From Listeria cossartiae subsp. cossartiae (GTDB taxonomy: Bacteria > Bacillota > Bacilli > Lactobacillales > Listeriaceae): a stretch of 64,000 bases of DNA. Position numbers and translations under genes: made by a program. Below, piece by piece: positions 19,828 to 28,061 of the stretch. The number at the start of each line of letters is the position of its first letter. Position 1 is the first letter of the stretch. Below the pieces are notes generated by a model that was not told where the DNA came from, made no database searches, and was given only the letters and a program-made list of their open reading frames with translations. The DNA is taken from the NCBI RefSeq assembly GCF_014224155.1, contig NZ_JAASUI010000003.1, positions 186,001-250,000 of the forward strand. The letters are read 5' to 3'.

Positions 19828-20395
19828 AGTACACATTGGAAAAACAGTGGCGCTAATGAACGACAATATTGATACCGATCAAATCATTCCAAAAAGTTTC
19901 TTAAAACGAATTGAACGCACTGGTTTTGGCGAATTTCTCTTTGATAGTTGGCGTTACCTGCCGAATCGTAAACCGAATCCGGATTTCCCGCTCAATGCTC
20001 CGGACCGCCAAGAAGCGACTATTTTGATTACTGGAGATAATTTTGGTTGTGGGTCTTCCAGAGAACATGCTGCTTGGGCGCTACTCGACTACCGTTTCCG
20101 TGTGATTATCGCTGGTAGTTATAGTGATATATTTTATATGAATTGTACCAAAAATGGTGTACTCCCTATCGTTCTTCCTAGAGAGGCACGTGAAAAATTA
20201 GCGCAAATTGCAGCCGAAGAGAATGTGACCATTGACTTACCAAACCAGCAAGTTATCAGTTCAGTTGGCACCTACCCTTTTGAGATTGATGCTACGTGGA
20301 AAAATAAATTTATTAATGGACTGGATGATATCGCCATTACATTTGAACATATTGATGCGATTAAAGCCTATGAACAAAAAGTGGATTCAATATAA
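19814..20395 (+). CDS. leuD: 3-isopropylmalate dehydratase, small subunit
   Basis: 193-residue partner of LeuC with the swivel domain. The conserved [16 protein letters not shown] start and the [17 protein letters not shown] motif that contacts substrate are present. The start is GTG 19814 inside the end of leuC, with AAGGAGG 8 bases upstream. A much longer open frame begins upstream at 19679, but that part lies out of frame within leuC and is not translated as LeuD. Confidence 0.96.
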   Translation: MEEIKVHIGKTVALMNDNIDTDQIIPKSFLKRIERTGFGEFLFDSWRYLPNRKPNPDFPLNAPDRQEATILITGDNFGCGSSREHAAWALLDYRFRVIIAGSYSDIFYMNCTKNGVLPIVLPREAREKLAQIAAEENVTIDLPNQQVISSVGTYPFEIDATWKNKFINGLDDIAITFEHIDAIKAYEQKVDSI

Positions 20396-20410
20396 GAAAA
20401 GGTAGTGAGG

Positions 20411-21682
20411 ATGATGGAATTAGTTGACTTATTAGTAACAGAAGAAGATGTCGAAAAGGCCTATGAAGTCTTAAAGTCGGTCGTCAAGCATACACCACTA
20501 GAATATGATTTTTATCTTTCGGAAAAATATCATTGTAATGTCTATCTGAAACGCGAAGATTTGCAAAGAGTGCGTTCTTTTAAATTACGTGGTGCTTTTT
20601 ATGCTATTTCCCGTCTATCAGCTGAGCAGTTAGAAAAAGGTGTCGTCTGCGCAAGTGCTGGAAACCATGCACAAGGAGTCGCTTATACGTGCAAACGAAT
20701 GACGGTTCCTGCAACGATTTTCATGCCGACGACGACCCCTCAGCAAAAAGTATCGCAAGTGAAATTTTTCGGTGGTAGCAATGTAGAAGTTGTTTTAATT
20801 GGTGATACGTTTGATGCGTCCGCAACTGCGGCAAAAGAATTCGCGGCAGAACACGGCCAAACTTTTATCCCGCCGTTTGATGATCCTGATATTATTGCTG
20901 GGCAAGGATCGCTTGCTGTGGAGATGGTGAAAGATTTAAATAAAGCACACGAGCAAGCGGATTATGTTTTTGCTGGTATTGGCGGTGGTGGCTTGATTAG
21001 CGGCGTCGCAACGTATCTCAAAGCGAAAAGCCCAATTACCAAAATCATTGGAGTCGAGCCAGCTGGTGCCCCTTCGATGACAGAAGCTTTAAGACAAAAT
21101 CAAGTCGTAACACTAGATAAGATCGATAAATTTGTTGATGGTGCTGCGGTAAAAGAAGTTGGAAGTTTAACGTTTCAACATGCGAAATTGTTAGTGGATG
21201 AAGTGACGACCGTTTCTGAAGGTGCTGTTTGTTCCACGATTTTGGATATGTATACGAAGCAAGCGATTGTTGCCGAACCAGCTGGTGCTCTTTCTGTCGC
21301 TGCACTTGAAACCTATCGGGAAGAAATTAAAGATAAGACGGTCGTTTGCATCGTGAGTGGTGGCAATAACGACATTAACCGGATGCAAGAAATTGAAGAG
21401 CGCTCCCTACTCCACGAGGGATTAAAGCATTATTTTATCGTCAATTTTTCGCAACGTCCTGGTGCTTTGAAGGAATTTGTTAACGATGTGCTCGGTCCGC
21501 ATGATGATATTACTAAATTCGAATATACGAAAAAAGTGAATCGCGGTAATGGACCTGTTATTATCGGTGTTCTACTACAAGATAGAAACGATTATGAAGG
21601 TTTACTCGACCGGGTTGCGGCATTTGATCCTAGCTATATTCCGATTAATGATAATCAAACACTCTACACATTACTTGTTTAA
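20411..21682 (+). CDS. ilvA: Threonine deaminase (biosynthetic)
   Basis: PLP enzyme converting threonine to 2-oxobutyrate, the entry to isoleucine. 423 residues. The PLP lysine is in RSFKLRG (about K58), the phosphate-binding glycine loop is [10 protein letters not shown], and a C-terminal regulatory ACT-like domain is present (about 335-420), one copy as in the Bacillus enzyme. I start at ATG 20411 with AAAAGG 8 bases upstream; GTG 20405 is less likely. Last gene of the operon, followed by a terminator. Confidence 0.96.
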   Translation: MMELVDLLVTEEDVEKAYEVLKSVVKHTPLEYDFYLSEKYHCNVYLKREDLQRVRSFKLRGAFYAISRLSAEQLEKGVVCASAGNHAQGVAYTCKRMTVPATIFMPTTTPQQKVSQVKFFGGSNVEVVLIGDTFDASATAAKEFAAEHGQTFIPPFDDPDIIAGQGSLAVEMVKDLNKAHEQADYVFAGIGGGGLISGVATYLKAKSPITKIIGVEPAGAPSMTEALRQNQVVTLDKIDKFVDGAAVKEVGSLTFQHAKLLVDEVTTVSEGAVCSTILDMYTKQAIVAEPAGALSVAALETYREEIKDKTVVCIVSGGNNDINRMQEIEERSLLHEGLKHYFIVNFSQRPGALKEFVNDVLGPHDDITKFEYTKKVNRGNGPVIIGVLLQDRNDYEGLLDRVAAFDPSYIPINDNQTLYTLLV

Positions 21683-21687
21683 AACGG

Positions 21688-21716
21688 GTTCTCGCATTGC
21701 GCGGGAACTTTTTTAT
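21688..21716 (+). terminator. Terminator of the ilv-leu operon
   Basis: GTTCTCGC pairs with GCGGGAAC (21688-21708, one G-T pair) followed by TTTTTT. Confidence 0.85.
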
Positions 21717-21732
21717 ATTACAGTTAATCCTT

Positions 21733-21747
21733 CTGTTATAGTAACAG
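21733..21747. promoter_or_regulatory. Palindromic candidate operator upstream of alsD
   Basis: CTGTTA-TAG-TAACAG, a perfect 6-bp inverted repeat containing a T-N11-A core as in LysR-type sites. It is centred about 69 bases before the predicted alsD start. The minus strand reads AAACTGTTA here, a 9-mer also repeated upstream of alsS. Confidence 0.45.
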
Positions 21748-21773
21748 TTTATTTTCAAAATCAGTTTAAAATC

Positions 21774-21802
21774 TTTTGTTTAAGGATATAAAGTAGTATA
21801 AT
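21774..21802 (+). promoter_or_regulatory. alsD promoter
   Basis: Perfect -10 TATAAT (21797-21802) but a poor -35 (TTTTGT at 21774-21779, 17-bp spacer), as expected for an activator-dependent promoter. Confidence 0.55.
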
Positions 21803-21870
21803 GAACATGTAGAAATTAAACTGTATTATTTAAAAACAACTTTTCATATATAACAATTCAAGGAGTGGCA

Positions 21871-22593
21871 ATGATGGACGCAGTTAGAAAAAATCGATTA
21901 TTTCAGCATTCTACCATGGCAGCGCTTGTTGGTGGACTTTTCAGTGGGACGACGAGTTTCAAAGAATTACTACAACACGGCGACCTTGGTATCGGGACAC
22001 TTGATCAATTTGATGGCGAGTTAATTATTTTGGACGGAGAAGCTTTCCAAATACGTTCGGACGGGCAAGCGTATAAAGTAAAACCGGAAGATACGACGCC
22101 TTACGCGAGCACTACTTTTTTTGATGCCGATACTTCTTTTAACGTTTCCGAACCGACCTCAAAACAAGCGGTAGAGGAAAAAATCGCGGAATTAGTACAA
22201 GGACCGAATGTGTTTTACGCGGTGAAAATGACCGGGAACTTCCGTTACGTGGATACGCGCGTTGTACCGAAACAGCAACGACCCTATCCGCCATTAATTG
22301 AAGCTGTAAAAGAACAACCAACGTATCATTTTGAATATATTACGGGTACGATTGTTGGTTTTTGGACGCCTGCTTATATTAGTGGTATTGGCGTTTCTGG
22401 TTACCACGTGCATTTTATTGATGATATGCGCAAAATTGGTGGACACGTGTTTGATTACGAAATGCTTGAAGGTACAGTAGAAGTCGCGCAACAAACCGAA
22501 TTCGAGTTGCAATTACCGCAAACAACAGAATTTTTGCGAAGCGATTTAAGTACACCGGATATGTTGGAACAAATTGAAGCCGCAGAAAATTGA
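21871..22593 (+). CDS. alsD: Alpha-acetolactate decarboxylase
   Basis: Zinc enzyme (BudA family) converting 2-acetolactate to acetoin, a neutral overflow product that also drains excess acetolactate. 240 residues. The conserved HSTMAALVGGLFSG start, the GTLDQFDGEL segment and the metal-binding GYHVHFIDD are present. AGGAG lies 5 bases before ATG 21871 and 8 before the adjacent ATG 21874; either may be used. It has its own promoter after the ilv terminator, though its substrate is also the product of IlvBN. The partner synthase alsS lies 6 kb away. Confidence 0.95.
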   Translation: MMDAVRKNRLFQHSTMAALVGGLFSGTTSFKELLQHGDLGIGTLDQFDGELIILDGEAFQIRSDGQAYKVKPEDTTPYASTTFFDADTSFNVSEPTSKQAVEEKIAELVQGPNVFYAVKMTGNFRYVDTRVVPKQQRPYPPLIEAVKEQPTYHFEYITGTIVGFWTPAYISGIGVSGYHVHFIDDMRKIGGHVFDYEMLEGTVEVAQQTEFELQLPQTTEFLRSDLSTPDMLEQIEAAEN

Positions 22594-22601
22594 TTCATAG
22601 A

Positions 22602-22631
22602 AAAAGCGCCCAAATTAACTTGGGCGCTTTT
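22602..22631. terminator. Bidirectional terminator between alsD and pdp
   Basis: AAAAGCGCCCAA (22602-22613) pairs with TTGGGCGCTTTT (22620-22631); T runs on both strands. Confidence 0.92.
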
Positions 22632-22633
22632 AT

Positions 22634-23935
22634 TTATTCTGTAATAATTTTGTGAACAAGCGTTGGTGCAGTTGCTTGGTCAGAGATTTGAATGTTTTCG
22701 TAGATTTTCGCTTTTACATTTTCAACATCTTCTTGGTCCGCAAAAATGGTTACGAGTGACTCGCCTTCTTTGACTGCATCGCCCACTTTTTTGCGTAGCA
22801 TTAAGCCGACTGCTAGGTTGATTTCGTCTTCTTTCGTTGCGCGACCGGCACCTAGAATCATTGCGGCGATACCAATTTCATCAGCGACGATTTGGCTTAC
22901 GAAACCAGATGTTTTAGCTGGTACTTCGATTTGGTATTTGGCTTGTGGAAGTTTTTCCGGATGGTCAACTATACTTGCGTCGCCACCTTGATTAGAAAGG
23001 AATGTTTTGAATTTCTCAAGCGCTGCACCGTTTTCCATTACTTCGATTAGTTTAGCTCGAGCTTCTTCTAGTGTTTCTGCTTGTTTGGCAAGAACGACCA
23101 TTTGGCTACCGAGCACAAGGACTAATTCCGTTAAGTCTTCTGGACCTTGGCCTTTTAATGTATCGATAGCTTCTTTTACTTCTAAAGCGTTTCCGATTGC
23201 TTCGCCGAGTGGTTGGGACATGTCGGAAATGACTGCCATGGTGTTTCTACCAACGTTATTTCCGATGCGAACCATGGCATTTGCTAGGTTTTCTGCATCT
23301 TCGTCGGTTTTCATAAATGCACCAGCACCTGTTTTTACATCAAGTACGATGGCATCTGCGCCCGCTGCGATTTTTTTACTCATAATCGAGCTTGCTATAA
23401 GTGGAATTGAGTTGACAGTTCCTGTTACATCACGAAGCGCGTACATTTTTTTATCTGCTGGAGTAAGGTTACCGGATTGGCCAATAACCGCTACTTTATC
23501 GCGGTTTACTAGGTTGATGAAATCTTTTTTATCTAGTTCGATGTGGAAACCTTCGATAGATTCTAGTTTATCAATCGTGCCTCCCGTATGTCCTAAGCCA
23601 CGACCGGACATTTTTGCAACTGGTACGCCAACTGCTGCTACGAGTGGAGCAAGAACAAGTGTCGTCGTATCGCCAACACCGCCAGTACTATGTTTGTCGA
23701 CTTTGATTCCTTCAATTGCGGATAGGTCAATCGTGTCGCCAGAGCCAACCATCGCCATTGTTAAATCCGCGCGTTCTTGATCATTCATATCTTGGAAAAA
23801 GATTGCCATGGCTAGAGCGCTTGCTTGATAATCTGGAATTTCCCCATTTGTATACCCATCAATGAAAAACTGAATTTCTTCTGTTGATAAAGCTTTGCCG
23901 TCCCTCTTCTTGGAAATAATATCCACCATTCTCAT
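22634..23935 (-). CDS. pdp: Pyrimidine-nucleoside phosphorylase
   Basis: Phosphorolysis of uridine, thymidine and deoxyuridine to base and (deoxy)ribose 1-phosphate. 433 residues, thymidine/pyrimidine phosphorylase family; the phosphate-binding KHSTGGVGD lies at residues 81-89, followed by the [11 protein letters not shown] loop. The MRMVDII start matches Bacillus Pdp and has AAGGGTGA upstream. Its product, after mutase action, feeds DeoC. Promoter-proximal LacI-type and catabolite-repression-like sites lie between it and the upstream regulator gene. Confidence 0.96.
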   Translation of the reverse strand: MRMVDIISKKRDGKALSTEEIQFFIDGYTNGEIPDYQASALAMAIFFQDMNDQERADLTMAMVGSGDTIDLSAIEGIKVDKHSTGGVGDTTTLVLAPLVAAVGVPVAKMSGRGLGHTGGTIDKLESIEGFHIELDKKDFINLVNRDKVAVIGQSGNLTPADKKMYALRDVTGTVNSIPLIASSIMSKKIAAGADAIVLDVKTGAGAFMKTDEDAENLANAMVRIGNNVGRNTMAVISDMSQPLGEAIGNALEVKEAIDTLKGQGPEDLTELVLVLGSQMVVLAKQAETLEEARAKLIEVMENGAALEKFKTFLSNQGGDASIVDHPEKLPQAKYQIEVPAKTSGFVSQIVADEIGIAAMILGAGRATKEDEINLAVGLMLRKKVGDAVKEGESLVTIFADQEDVENVKAKIYENIQISDQATAPTLVHKIITE

Positions 23936-23984
23936 TTCTCTTCACCCTTTCTTTTTGTCCACTTTAGCATTTTATGTACCTTTA

Positions 23985-23999
23985 TTGAGAACGGTTACA
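23985..23999. promoter_or_regulatory. cre-like site upstream of pdp
   Basis: TTGAGAACGGTTACA matches the CcpA consensus WTGWAARCGYWWWCW at 13 of 15 positions. It lies about 55 bases before pdp and would bring glucose repression. It could also be a second site for the LacI-type regulator encoded upstream. Confidence 0.45.
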
Positions 24000-24007
24000 C
24001 TTTTTAA

Positions 24008-24021
24008 GTAAACCGTTTTAC
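24008..24021. promoter_or_regulatory. LacI-family operator upstream of pdp
   Basis: GTAAACCGTTTTAC is a near-perfect palindrome with a central CG, typical of LacI/GalR operators. It sits between a possible -35 TTGTTT and -10 TAAAAA (16-bp spacing) of pdp on the minus strand, where binding would block RNA polymerase. The adjacent LacI-type gene is the natural candidate regulator. Confidence 0.55.
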
Positions 24022-24065
24022 TAAACAAGAACATGTGCTTAACATGCTCACTATATCGTACTCGT

Positions 24066-25076
24066 TCACTTGTTGTCAATACTTTTTGTACTACTGCGAT
24101 TGATTAAAGAAATATCGAGTAGTCGGTTCTCTAATTTTTCGGTTGGATTTTGCAAATTTTTTAGTAATAGTTCTGCGGCAATTTCGCCGATACCATAGAT
24201 TGGTTGGCGAATGGTTGTAAGTGGCGGGGTCATATATTCAGCCAGTTCAATATCATCAAAGCCGATAACACTAAGATCATGAGGGATGCGCAGATTTTTT
24301 TCTAGCGCCGCACGATATGTTCCCATCGCCATTAAATCATTGGTAGCAAAAATGGCACTCAAGTTTTCTTGGAGTAATTTTTGCGTGGCGATATAACCAC
24401 CATTCATCGTTTGGTCCCCACTGACAATCCAGCTATCTTTCACCGGAAGTTGATAATCTTTCATACACGCCAAGTAGCCTTCATAGCGCTCATGTACGTT
24501 GTAAAAAGATGTATCTGAAATAATGATTCCGATGTTCGTATGACCTAGCTCAATTAAATGCTCCGTCGCCATATAGCCGCCTTTGAAATCATCAATTGCG
24601 ATATTTCCTTCTTGCCTTGGATTCCGCTGACGATCAAGTAAAATATACGGAGAACGCTTCTCTTCCATACGTTTGATAACGCCTGAAAGCAGAATATTAG
24701 GGCTGGCGATAATTAAGCCATCGACAGCCCGGTGCAATAATTCTTCTACATATAAATCTTCTCGTTCTTTATCGTTGGAAGAGTTACAGAGCATAATCAT
24801 GTAACCTTCTTTATTTAAGTAATCTTCCGCCCCTTTAACCATTTGCGAGAAAAACGGATCGGTTACTTCCGGGACAATCATTCCGATGGTGTTCGTGTGA
24901 CTAACAATCATATTTTTGGCGAAAAAGTTTGGTTTATAAGACATCTCTTTTGCTGTTTTTAGGACTTTTTCACGAGTTAAGTCGCTAAATCGTTCCCCTT
25001 TACCATTCAAAATTTGAGAAATCGTCGTAATTGAAACGCCTGTCTTTTCAGCTATTTCGCGGATGGTTGCAGCCAT
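24066..25076 (-). CDS. LacI-family transcriptional regulator (RbsR-like)
   Basis: 336 residues: N-terminal HTH (IREIAEKTGVSITTISQILNG, residues about 5-25) and hinge, then a periplasmic-binding-protein-like effector domain beginning NTIGMIVPEVTDPFF. It lies between deoC and pdp, replacing the nucleoside transporter found there in Bacillus, and a LacI-type operator precedes pdp. I infer that it senses ribose, deoxyribose or a nucleoside, but the sequence does not fix the ligand. A possible promoter (TTGAAT-16-TATTCT) overlaps the end of deoC, and no terminator separates them. Confidence 0.88.
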   Translation of the reverse strand: MAATIREIAEKTGVSITTISQILNGKGERFSDLTREKVLKTAKEMSYKPNFFAKNMIVSHTNTIGMIVPEVTDPFFSQMVKGAEDYLNKEGYMIMLCNSSNDKEREDLYVEELLHRAVDGLIIASPNILLSGVIKRMEEKRSPYILLDRQRNPRQEGNIAIDDFKGGYMATEHLIELGHTNIGIIISDTSFYNVHERYEGYLACMKDYQLPVKDSWIVSGDQTMNGGYIATQKLLQENLSAIFATNDLMAMGTYRAALEKNLRIPHDLSVIGFDDIELAEYMTPPLTTIRQPIYGIGEIAAELLLKNLQNPTEKLENRLLDISLINRSSTKSIDNK

Positions 25077-25155
25077 TTAAACTCCCCCAGTCAGATTATC
25101 TATTCTCCTTATTTTGCCACATTTGAGAATAATAATAAAGGGGTTTCATTCAAAA

Positions 25156-25827
25156 TTAGTAATTATCAGGTTTAGCTGGTTTTTCGCCGGAAACAATTGC
25201 AACGCCTGCACTTGCGCCAATACGAGTTGCGCCTGCTTCGATCATTTTTTCTACGTCTTCTTTCGTCCGAACGCCACCAGATGCTTTTACGCCGATGTTT
25301 GGTCCAACTGTTTTACGCATTAAGGCGATATCTTCGGCAGTTGCACCACCTGTGGAGAATCCTGTAGATGTTTTAACGAAGTCTGTTCCTGCTTTTACAG
25401 CGATTTCGCATGCGCGAACTTTTTCTTCATCCGTTAGTAGGCAAGTTTCGATAATTACTTTTACTAAGGCTTTTCCTTTGGCAGCATCGACAACAGCGCG
25501 GATATCGCGTTCTACTAATTCATCGTCTTTGTCTTTAAGTGCGCCGATATTAATAACCATGTCGACTTCTTTCGCGCCATTTTGGATGGCATCTTTCACT
25601 TCAAATGCTTTTACTTCTGGGGTATTTGCTCCAAGTGGGAAACCGATAACAGTACATACTACGGATTCTGCTCCAGCAAGTTGTTCAGCGGATAGTTTTA
25701 CCCAAGTTGGGTTCACACATACGGATGCAAAGCCGTATTCTCTTGCTTCTTTTGTTAGTGTTAAAATTTGTTCTTTCGTTGTGTCTGGTTTTAAAGCAGT
25801 ATGATCGATCATTTTAGCAAGTGTCAT
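25156..25827 (-). CDS. deoC: Deoxyribose-phosphate aldolase
   Basis: Class I aldolase splitting deoxyribose 5-phosphate to acetaldehyde and glyceraldehyde 3-phosphate. 223 residues. The Schiff-base lysine is in [10 protein letters not shown] and the second lysine in DFVKTSTGF; the [10 protein letters not shown] phosphate loop is intact. AAAGGAG precedes the ATG. It has its own promoter in the spacer after deoR, with a DeoR-like palindrome just upstream. Confidence 0.96.
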   Translation of the reverse strand: MTLAKMIDHTALKPDTTKEQILTLTKEAREYGFASVCVNPTWVKLSAEQLAGAESVVCTVIGFPLGANTPEVKAFEVKDAIQNGAKEVDMVINIGALKDKDDELVERDIRAVVDAAKGKALVKVIIETCLLTDEEKVRACEIAVKAGTDFVKTSTGFSTGGATAEDIALMRKTVGPNIGVKASGGVRTKEDVEKMIEAGATRIGASAGVAIVSGEKPAKPDNY

Positions 25828-25859
25828 TTTAAAAACTCCTTTAAATTGTATTTGGTTTC

Positions 25860-25888
25860 ATCATATCGCACCCAAGAACATTTGTAAA
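25860..25888 (-). promoter_or_regulatory. deoC promoter
   Basis: Minus strand: TTTACA (25883-25888), 17-bp spacer, TATGAT (25860-25865). The predicted start lies near 25853. Confidence 0.7.
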
Positions 25889-26836
25889 CTAATTGATGAA
25901 ATTTTGTTCAAGCAGCTGTTTTGCGGTAAATTGGTCGGTGATAAAATGATTGGCATAACCGCCACGAAGCGCGCCATGAATCGCTTTTATTTTTCGTTCG
26001 CCACCTGCGACAAGGATAGCTGTTTCTTTTTGTTTTAACGCTTGCAAATTGATGCCGATGGTTCGTTCGTCCATTTTTTCGTCAGCAATTTCTCCGTCAA
26101 TTGTGAAAAATCGTGAGCAAATATCGCCGACTGCTTTTTCTTTTAAGCGCGCCTTTTCTTCATCAGAAAAATAGCCTAGGCGGAAAAGCAGGGCTTCATC
26201 ACGCACAGTTCCTACGGTAAAAATAGCGATATTGGCTTTTTTACCAAGTTCGATGATATTTTTTATATGGCGATCTGCTTCTACCATTTGTTTAGCGAGT
26301 GGATTATCAAGGACCACGGGAAGTGGCAGTGAAACTGGGGCCGTATCATAGGCAGCACCGAATAATGCTAACGTTTCAGCAGCATACGTATTGACATCAG
26401 AATGACTCACGCCGCCTTTAAGTTGGACGACTTTTATTTCTGCTTTTAGTGGGGCTAGTTTTTGGGCGATTTTGTACATCGTGGTTCCCCAACTCACACC
26501 AAGAATATCGCCATCATGGATAATCTCGTCTAAATATTCTGCAGCACTTTGGCTGATTTGCTTGGTTATTTCGCTATAATCATTTGTTTGACTGAAAGCA
26601 ACGGTGACGTTTTTTAGTTGGTACTTTTCTTTTAAAGCGACGGCCAGTTCTGTAAGATTAGAAAATGGATCTTGGACTTCGATTTTGACGTATCCTTTTG
26701 TTTTCGCGTTTTGGAGCAATCTGGAAACGGTCGGTCTGGAAACACCTAGACGCGTGGCGATTTCTTGCTGGCCGAGATCCGATTGATAATAAAGTCTCGC
26801 CACCTCAATGCTGAGCTGTTCTTTTTGTCTATCCAT
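25889..26836 (-). CDS. deoR: Deoxyribonucleoside regulator DeoR (SorC family)
   Basis: 315 residues, SorC-type: N-terminal HTH (LGQQEIATRLGVSRPTVSRLL, about residues 20-40) and a sugar-phosphate-binding domain. It resembles what I recall of B. subtilis DeoR nearly throughout (GDILGVSWGTTMYKIAQ, GTVRDEALLFRLGYF). That protein represses dra-nupC-pdp and is released by deoxyribose 5-phosphate. I start at 26836 (MDRQKEQLS) with GGAGGG 6 bases upstream. The longer frame to 26911 reads through the reductase terminator. deoC follows. Confidence 0.92.
   Translation of the reverse strand: MDRQKEQLSIEVARLYYQSDLGQQEIATRLGVSRPTVSRLLQNAKTKGYVKIEVQDPFSNLTELAVALKEKYQLKNVTVAFSQTNDYSEITKQISQSAAEYLDEIIHDGDILGVSWGTTMYKIAQKLAPLKAEIKVVQLKGGVSHSDVNTYAAETLALFGAAYDTAPVSLPLPVVLDNPLAKQMVEADRHIKNIIELGKKANIAIFTVGTVRDEALLFRLGYFSDEEKARLKEKAVGDICSRFFTIDGEIADEKMDERTIGINLQALKQKETAILVAGGERKIKAIHGALRGGYANHFITDQFTAKQLLEQNFIN
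25897..25910. promoter_or_regulatory. Candidate DeoR operator inside the 3' end of deoR
   Basis: TGAA-N6-TTCA palindrome at about -57 to -44 relative to the predicted deoC start. In B. subtilis the DeoR operator is a palindrome at -60 to -43 of the homologous operon, so the position fits. It overlaps the last codons of deoR. Confidence 0.5.
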
Positions 26837-26899
26837 TTCATCCCTCCATCGTTTTCTTTTTAGTATAACGTAAGAACGGGGATAGTTCGAGAGGGAAGA

Positions 26900-26940
26900 T
26901 AAAAAAAGCATGCGTTAGCTAAAATTACTAACACATGCTC
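26900..26940 (-). terminator. Terminator of the aldo/keto reductase gene
   Basis: Minus strand: an AGCATG-GTTAG arm pairs with CTAAC-CATGCT around a 9-base loop, then seven T's (plus 26901-26907). Confidence 0.88.
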
Positions 26941-26948
26941 TGATATGA

Positions 26949-27944
26949 TTATTTAGTTGTAGGCAGTGCTCCAACTACTGGGTGCGGGATGTATAGTTCT
27001 TCTAGATAGTTAACTTCCGAAGTGGTTAGTTTAATATTTAGCGCCTCTACCGCGCTTTCTAGGTGACTTTCTTTTTGCGCACCGATGATTGGTGAAGTAA
27101 TTTCATCTTTGTTTAATAACCATGCTAAGGCAATTTTATCTCGAGATACTTGGTGTGTTTCTGCAAGTTCAGCTACACGTTCAATAATGCCTTTATCCGT
27201 ATTCATCATGTCATCGTATTTAGATTTTTGAACTGGGTCCATTTCGGAACGATTCGTTGTTTCATTCAAATCACGTGTTAACCGACCTGATGCTAGTGGA
27301 CTATATGGCGTAATCGCTATTTTTTCATCGCGACAAAACGGAATCATTTCTCGTTCTTCTTCCCGGTAAATCATGTTGTAATGATTTTGCATGGAGACGA
27401 ATTTTGTCCAACCATTTCTTTCTGCGACGCGTTGTGCTTTTTGGAACTGCCAGGCGTACATGGCACTGGCACCGATATAGCGCGCTTTTCCGGACTTAAC
27501 AACATCATGCAAAGCTTCCATCGTTTCTTCAATTGGTGTATTTTCATCAAAACGGTGAATGATATATAAATCTACATAATCCGTTTCTAGTCGTTTTAAA
27601 CTATGGTCGATTTCACTTAAAATGGTTTTTCTTGATAAACCGCCACTATTGGGACGATCTGGGCGCATGGTTTGTTGCACTTTGGTTGCTAACACAATAT
27701 CATCGCGGTTGGCGTAGTCTTTTAGCGCACGTCCGACGATTTTTTCACTTTCGCCGTAGGAATAAATATTCGCCGTATCAAAGAAATTTATGCCTAAATC
27801 GAGTGCTTTTTTTATGATAGGGCGACTGTTTGCTTCGTCCAAAACCCATTTATGAATCCATTTATCTTTATCACCGAAGCCCATTGTTCCTAAACAAATT
27901 TTCGAAACATCCATGCCAGTGTTGCCAAATTTAACATATTCCAT
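26949..27944 (-). CDS. Aldo/keto reductase
   Basis: 331 residues, NADPH-dependent (alpha/beta)8 reductase. The catalytic tetrad is visible: D56 and Y61 (FFDTANIYSYGESE), the Lys in VLATKVQ and the His in YIIHRFD. It resembles the YhdN/AKR11 subgroup; the substrate, probably a reactive aldehyde or ketone, is not determined by sequence. GGAGGG precedes the ATG. A promoter with a 19-bp spacer and dyad upstream suggests control by a MerR-type activator responding to aldehydes or other electrophiles. Monocistronic. Confidence 0.93.
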   Translation of the reverse strand: MEYVKFGNTGMDVSKICLGTMGFGDKDKWIHKWVLDEANSRPIIKKALDLGINFFDTANIYSYGESEKIVGRALKDYANRDDIVLATKVQQTMRPDRPNSGGLSRKTILSEIDHSLKRLETDYVDLYIIHRFDENTPIEETMEALHDVVKSGKARYIGASAMYAWQFQKAQRVAERNGWTKFVSMQNHYNMIYREEEREMIPFCRDEKIAITPYSPLASGRLTRDLNETTNRSEMDPVQKSKYDDMMNTDKGIIERVAELAETHQVSRDKIALAWLLNKDEITSPIIGAQKESHLESAVEALNIKLTTSEVNYLEELYIPHPVVGALPTTK

Positions 27945-27979
27945 CTAAAACCCTCCTAGTTAATTTCTAGTACTACTAC

Positions 27980-28010
27980 AGCATAAACCTTGAAGTTCAC
28001 TCCAAGTCAA
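27980..28010 (-). promoter_or_regulatory. MerR-type promoter of the aldo/keto reductase gene
   Basis: Minus strand: TTGACT (28005-28010), an over-long 19-bp spacer, TATGCT (27980-27985). The spacer contains the dyad CTTGGAGT-GA-ACTTCAAG with one mismatch. A 19-bp spacer filled by a dyad is the hallmark of MerR-activated promoters. No MerR gene lies in this window. Confidence 0.75.
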
Positions 28011-28021
28011 CCTTTAACTAT

Positions 28022-28056
28022 AAAAAAATCCCCCGGAGCGTTCCGAGAGATTTTTC
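28022..28056 (-). terminator. alsS terminator
   Basis: Minus strand: AAATC...CGGA pairs with TCCG...GATTT, then a T run (plus 28022-28028). Confidence 0.75.
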
Positions 28057-28061
28057 TTTTA

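Noticed and set aside
23007..23780. Long plus-strand ORF opposite pdp (257 codons)
   Set aside because: Antisense to a clear pyrimidine phosphorylase gene; Ser/Ala-rich shadow translation with no ribosome binding site.
25295..25804. 169-codon plus-strand ORF opposite deoC
   Set aside because: Shadow of deoC; composition reflects codon complement, no initiation signal.
26837..26911. 25-residue N-terminal extension of deoR
   Set aside because: It overlaps the aldo/keto reductase terminator; GGAGGG precedes the internal ATG at 26836.
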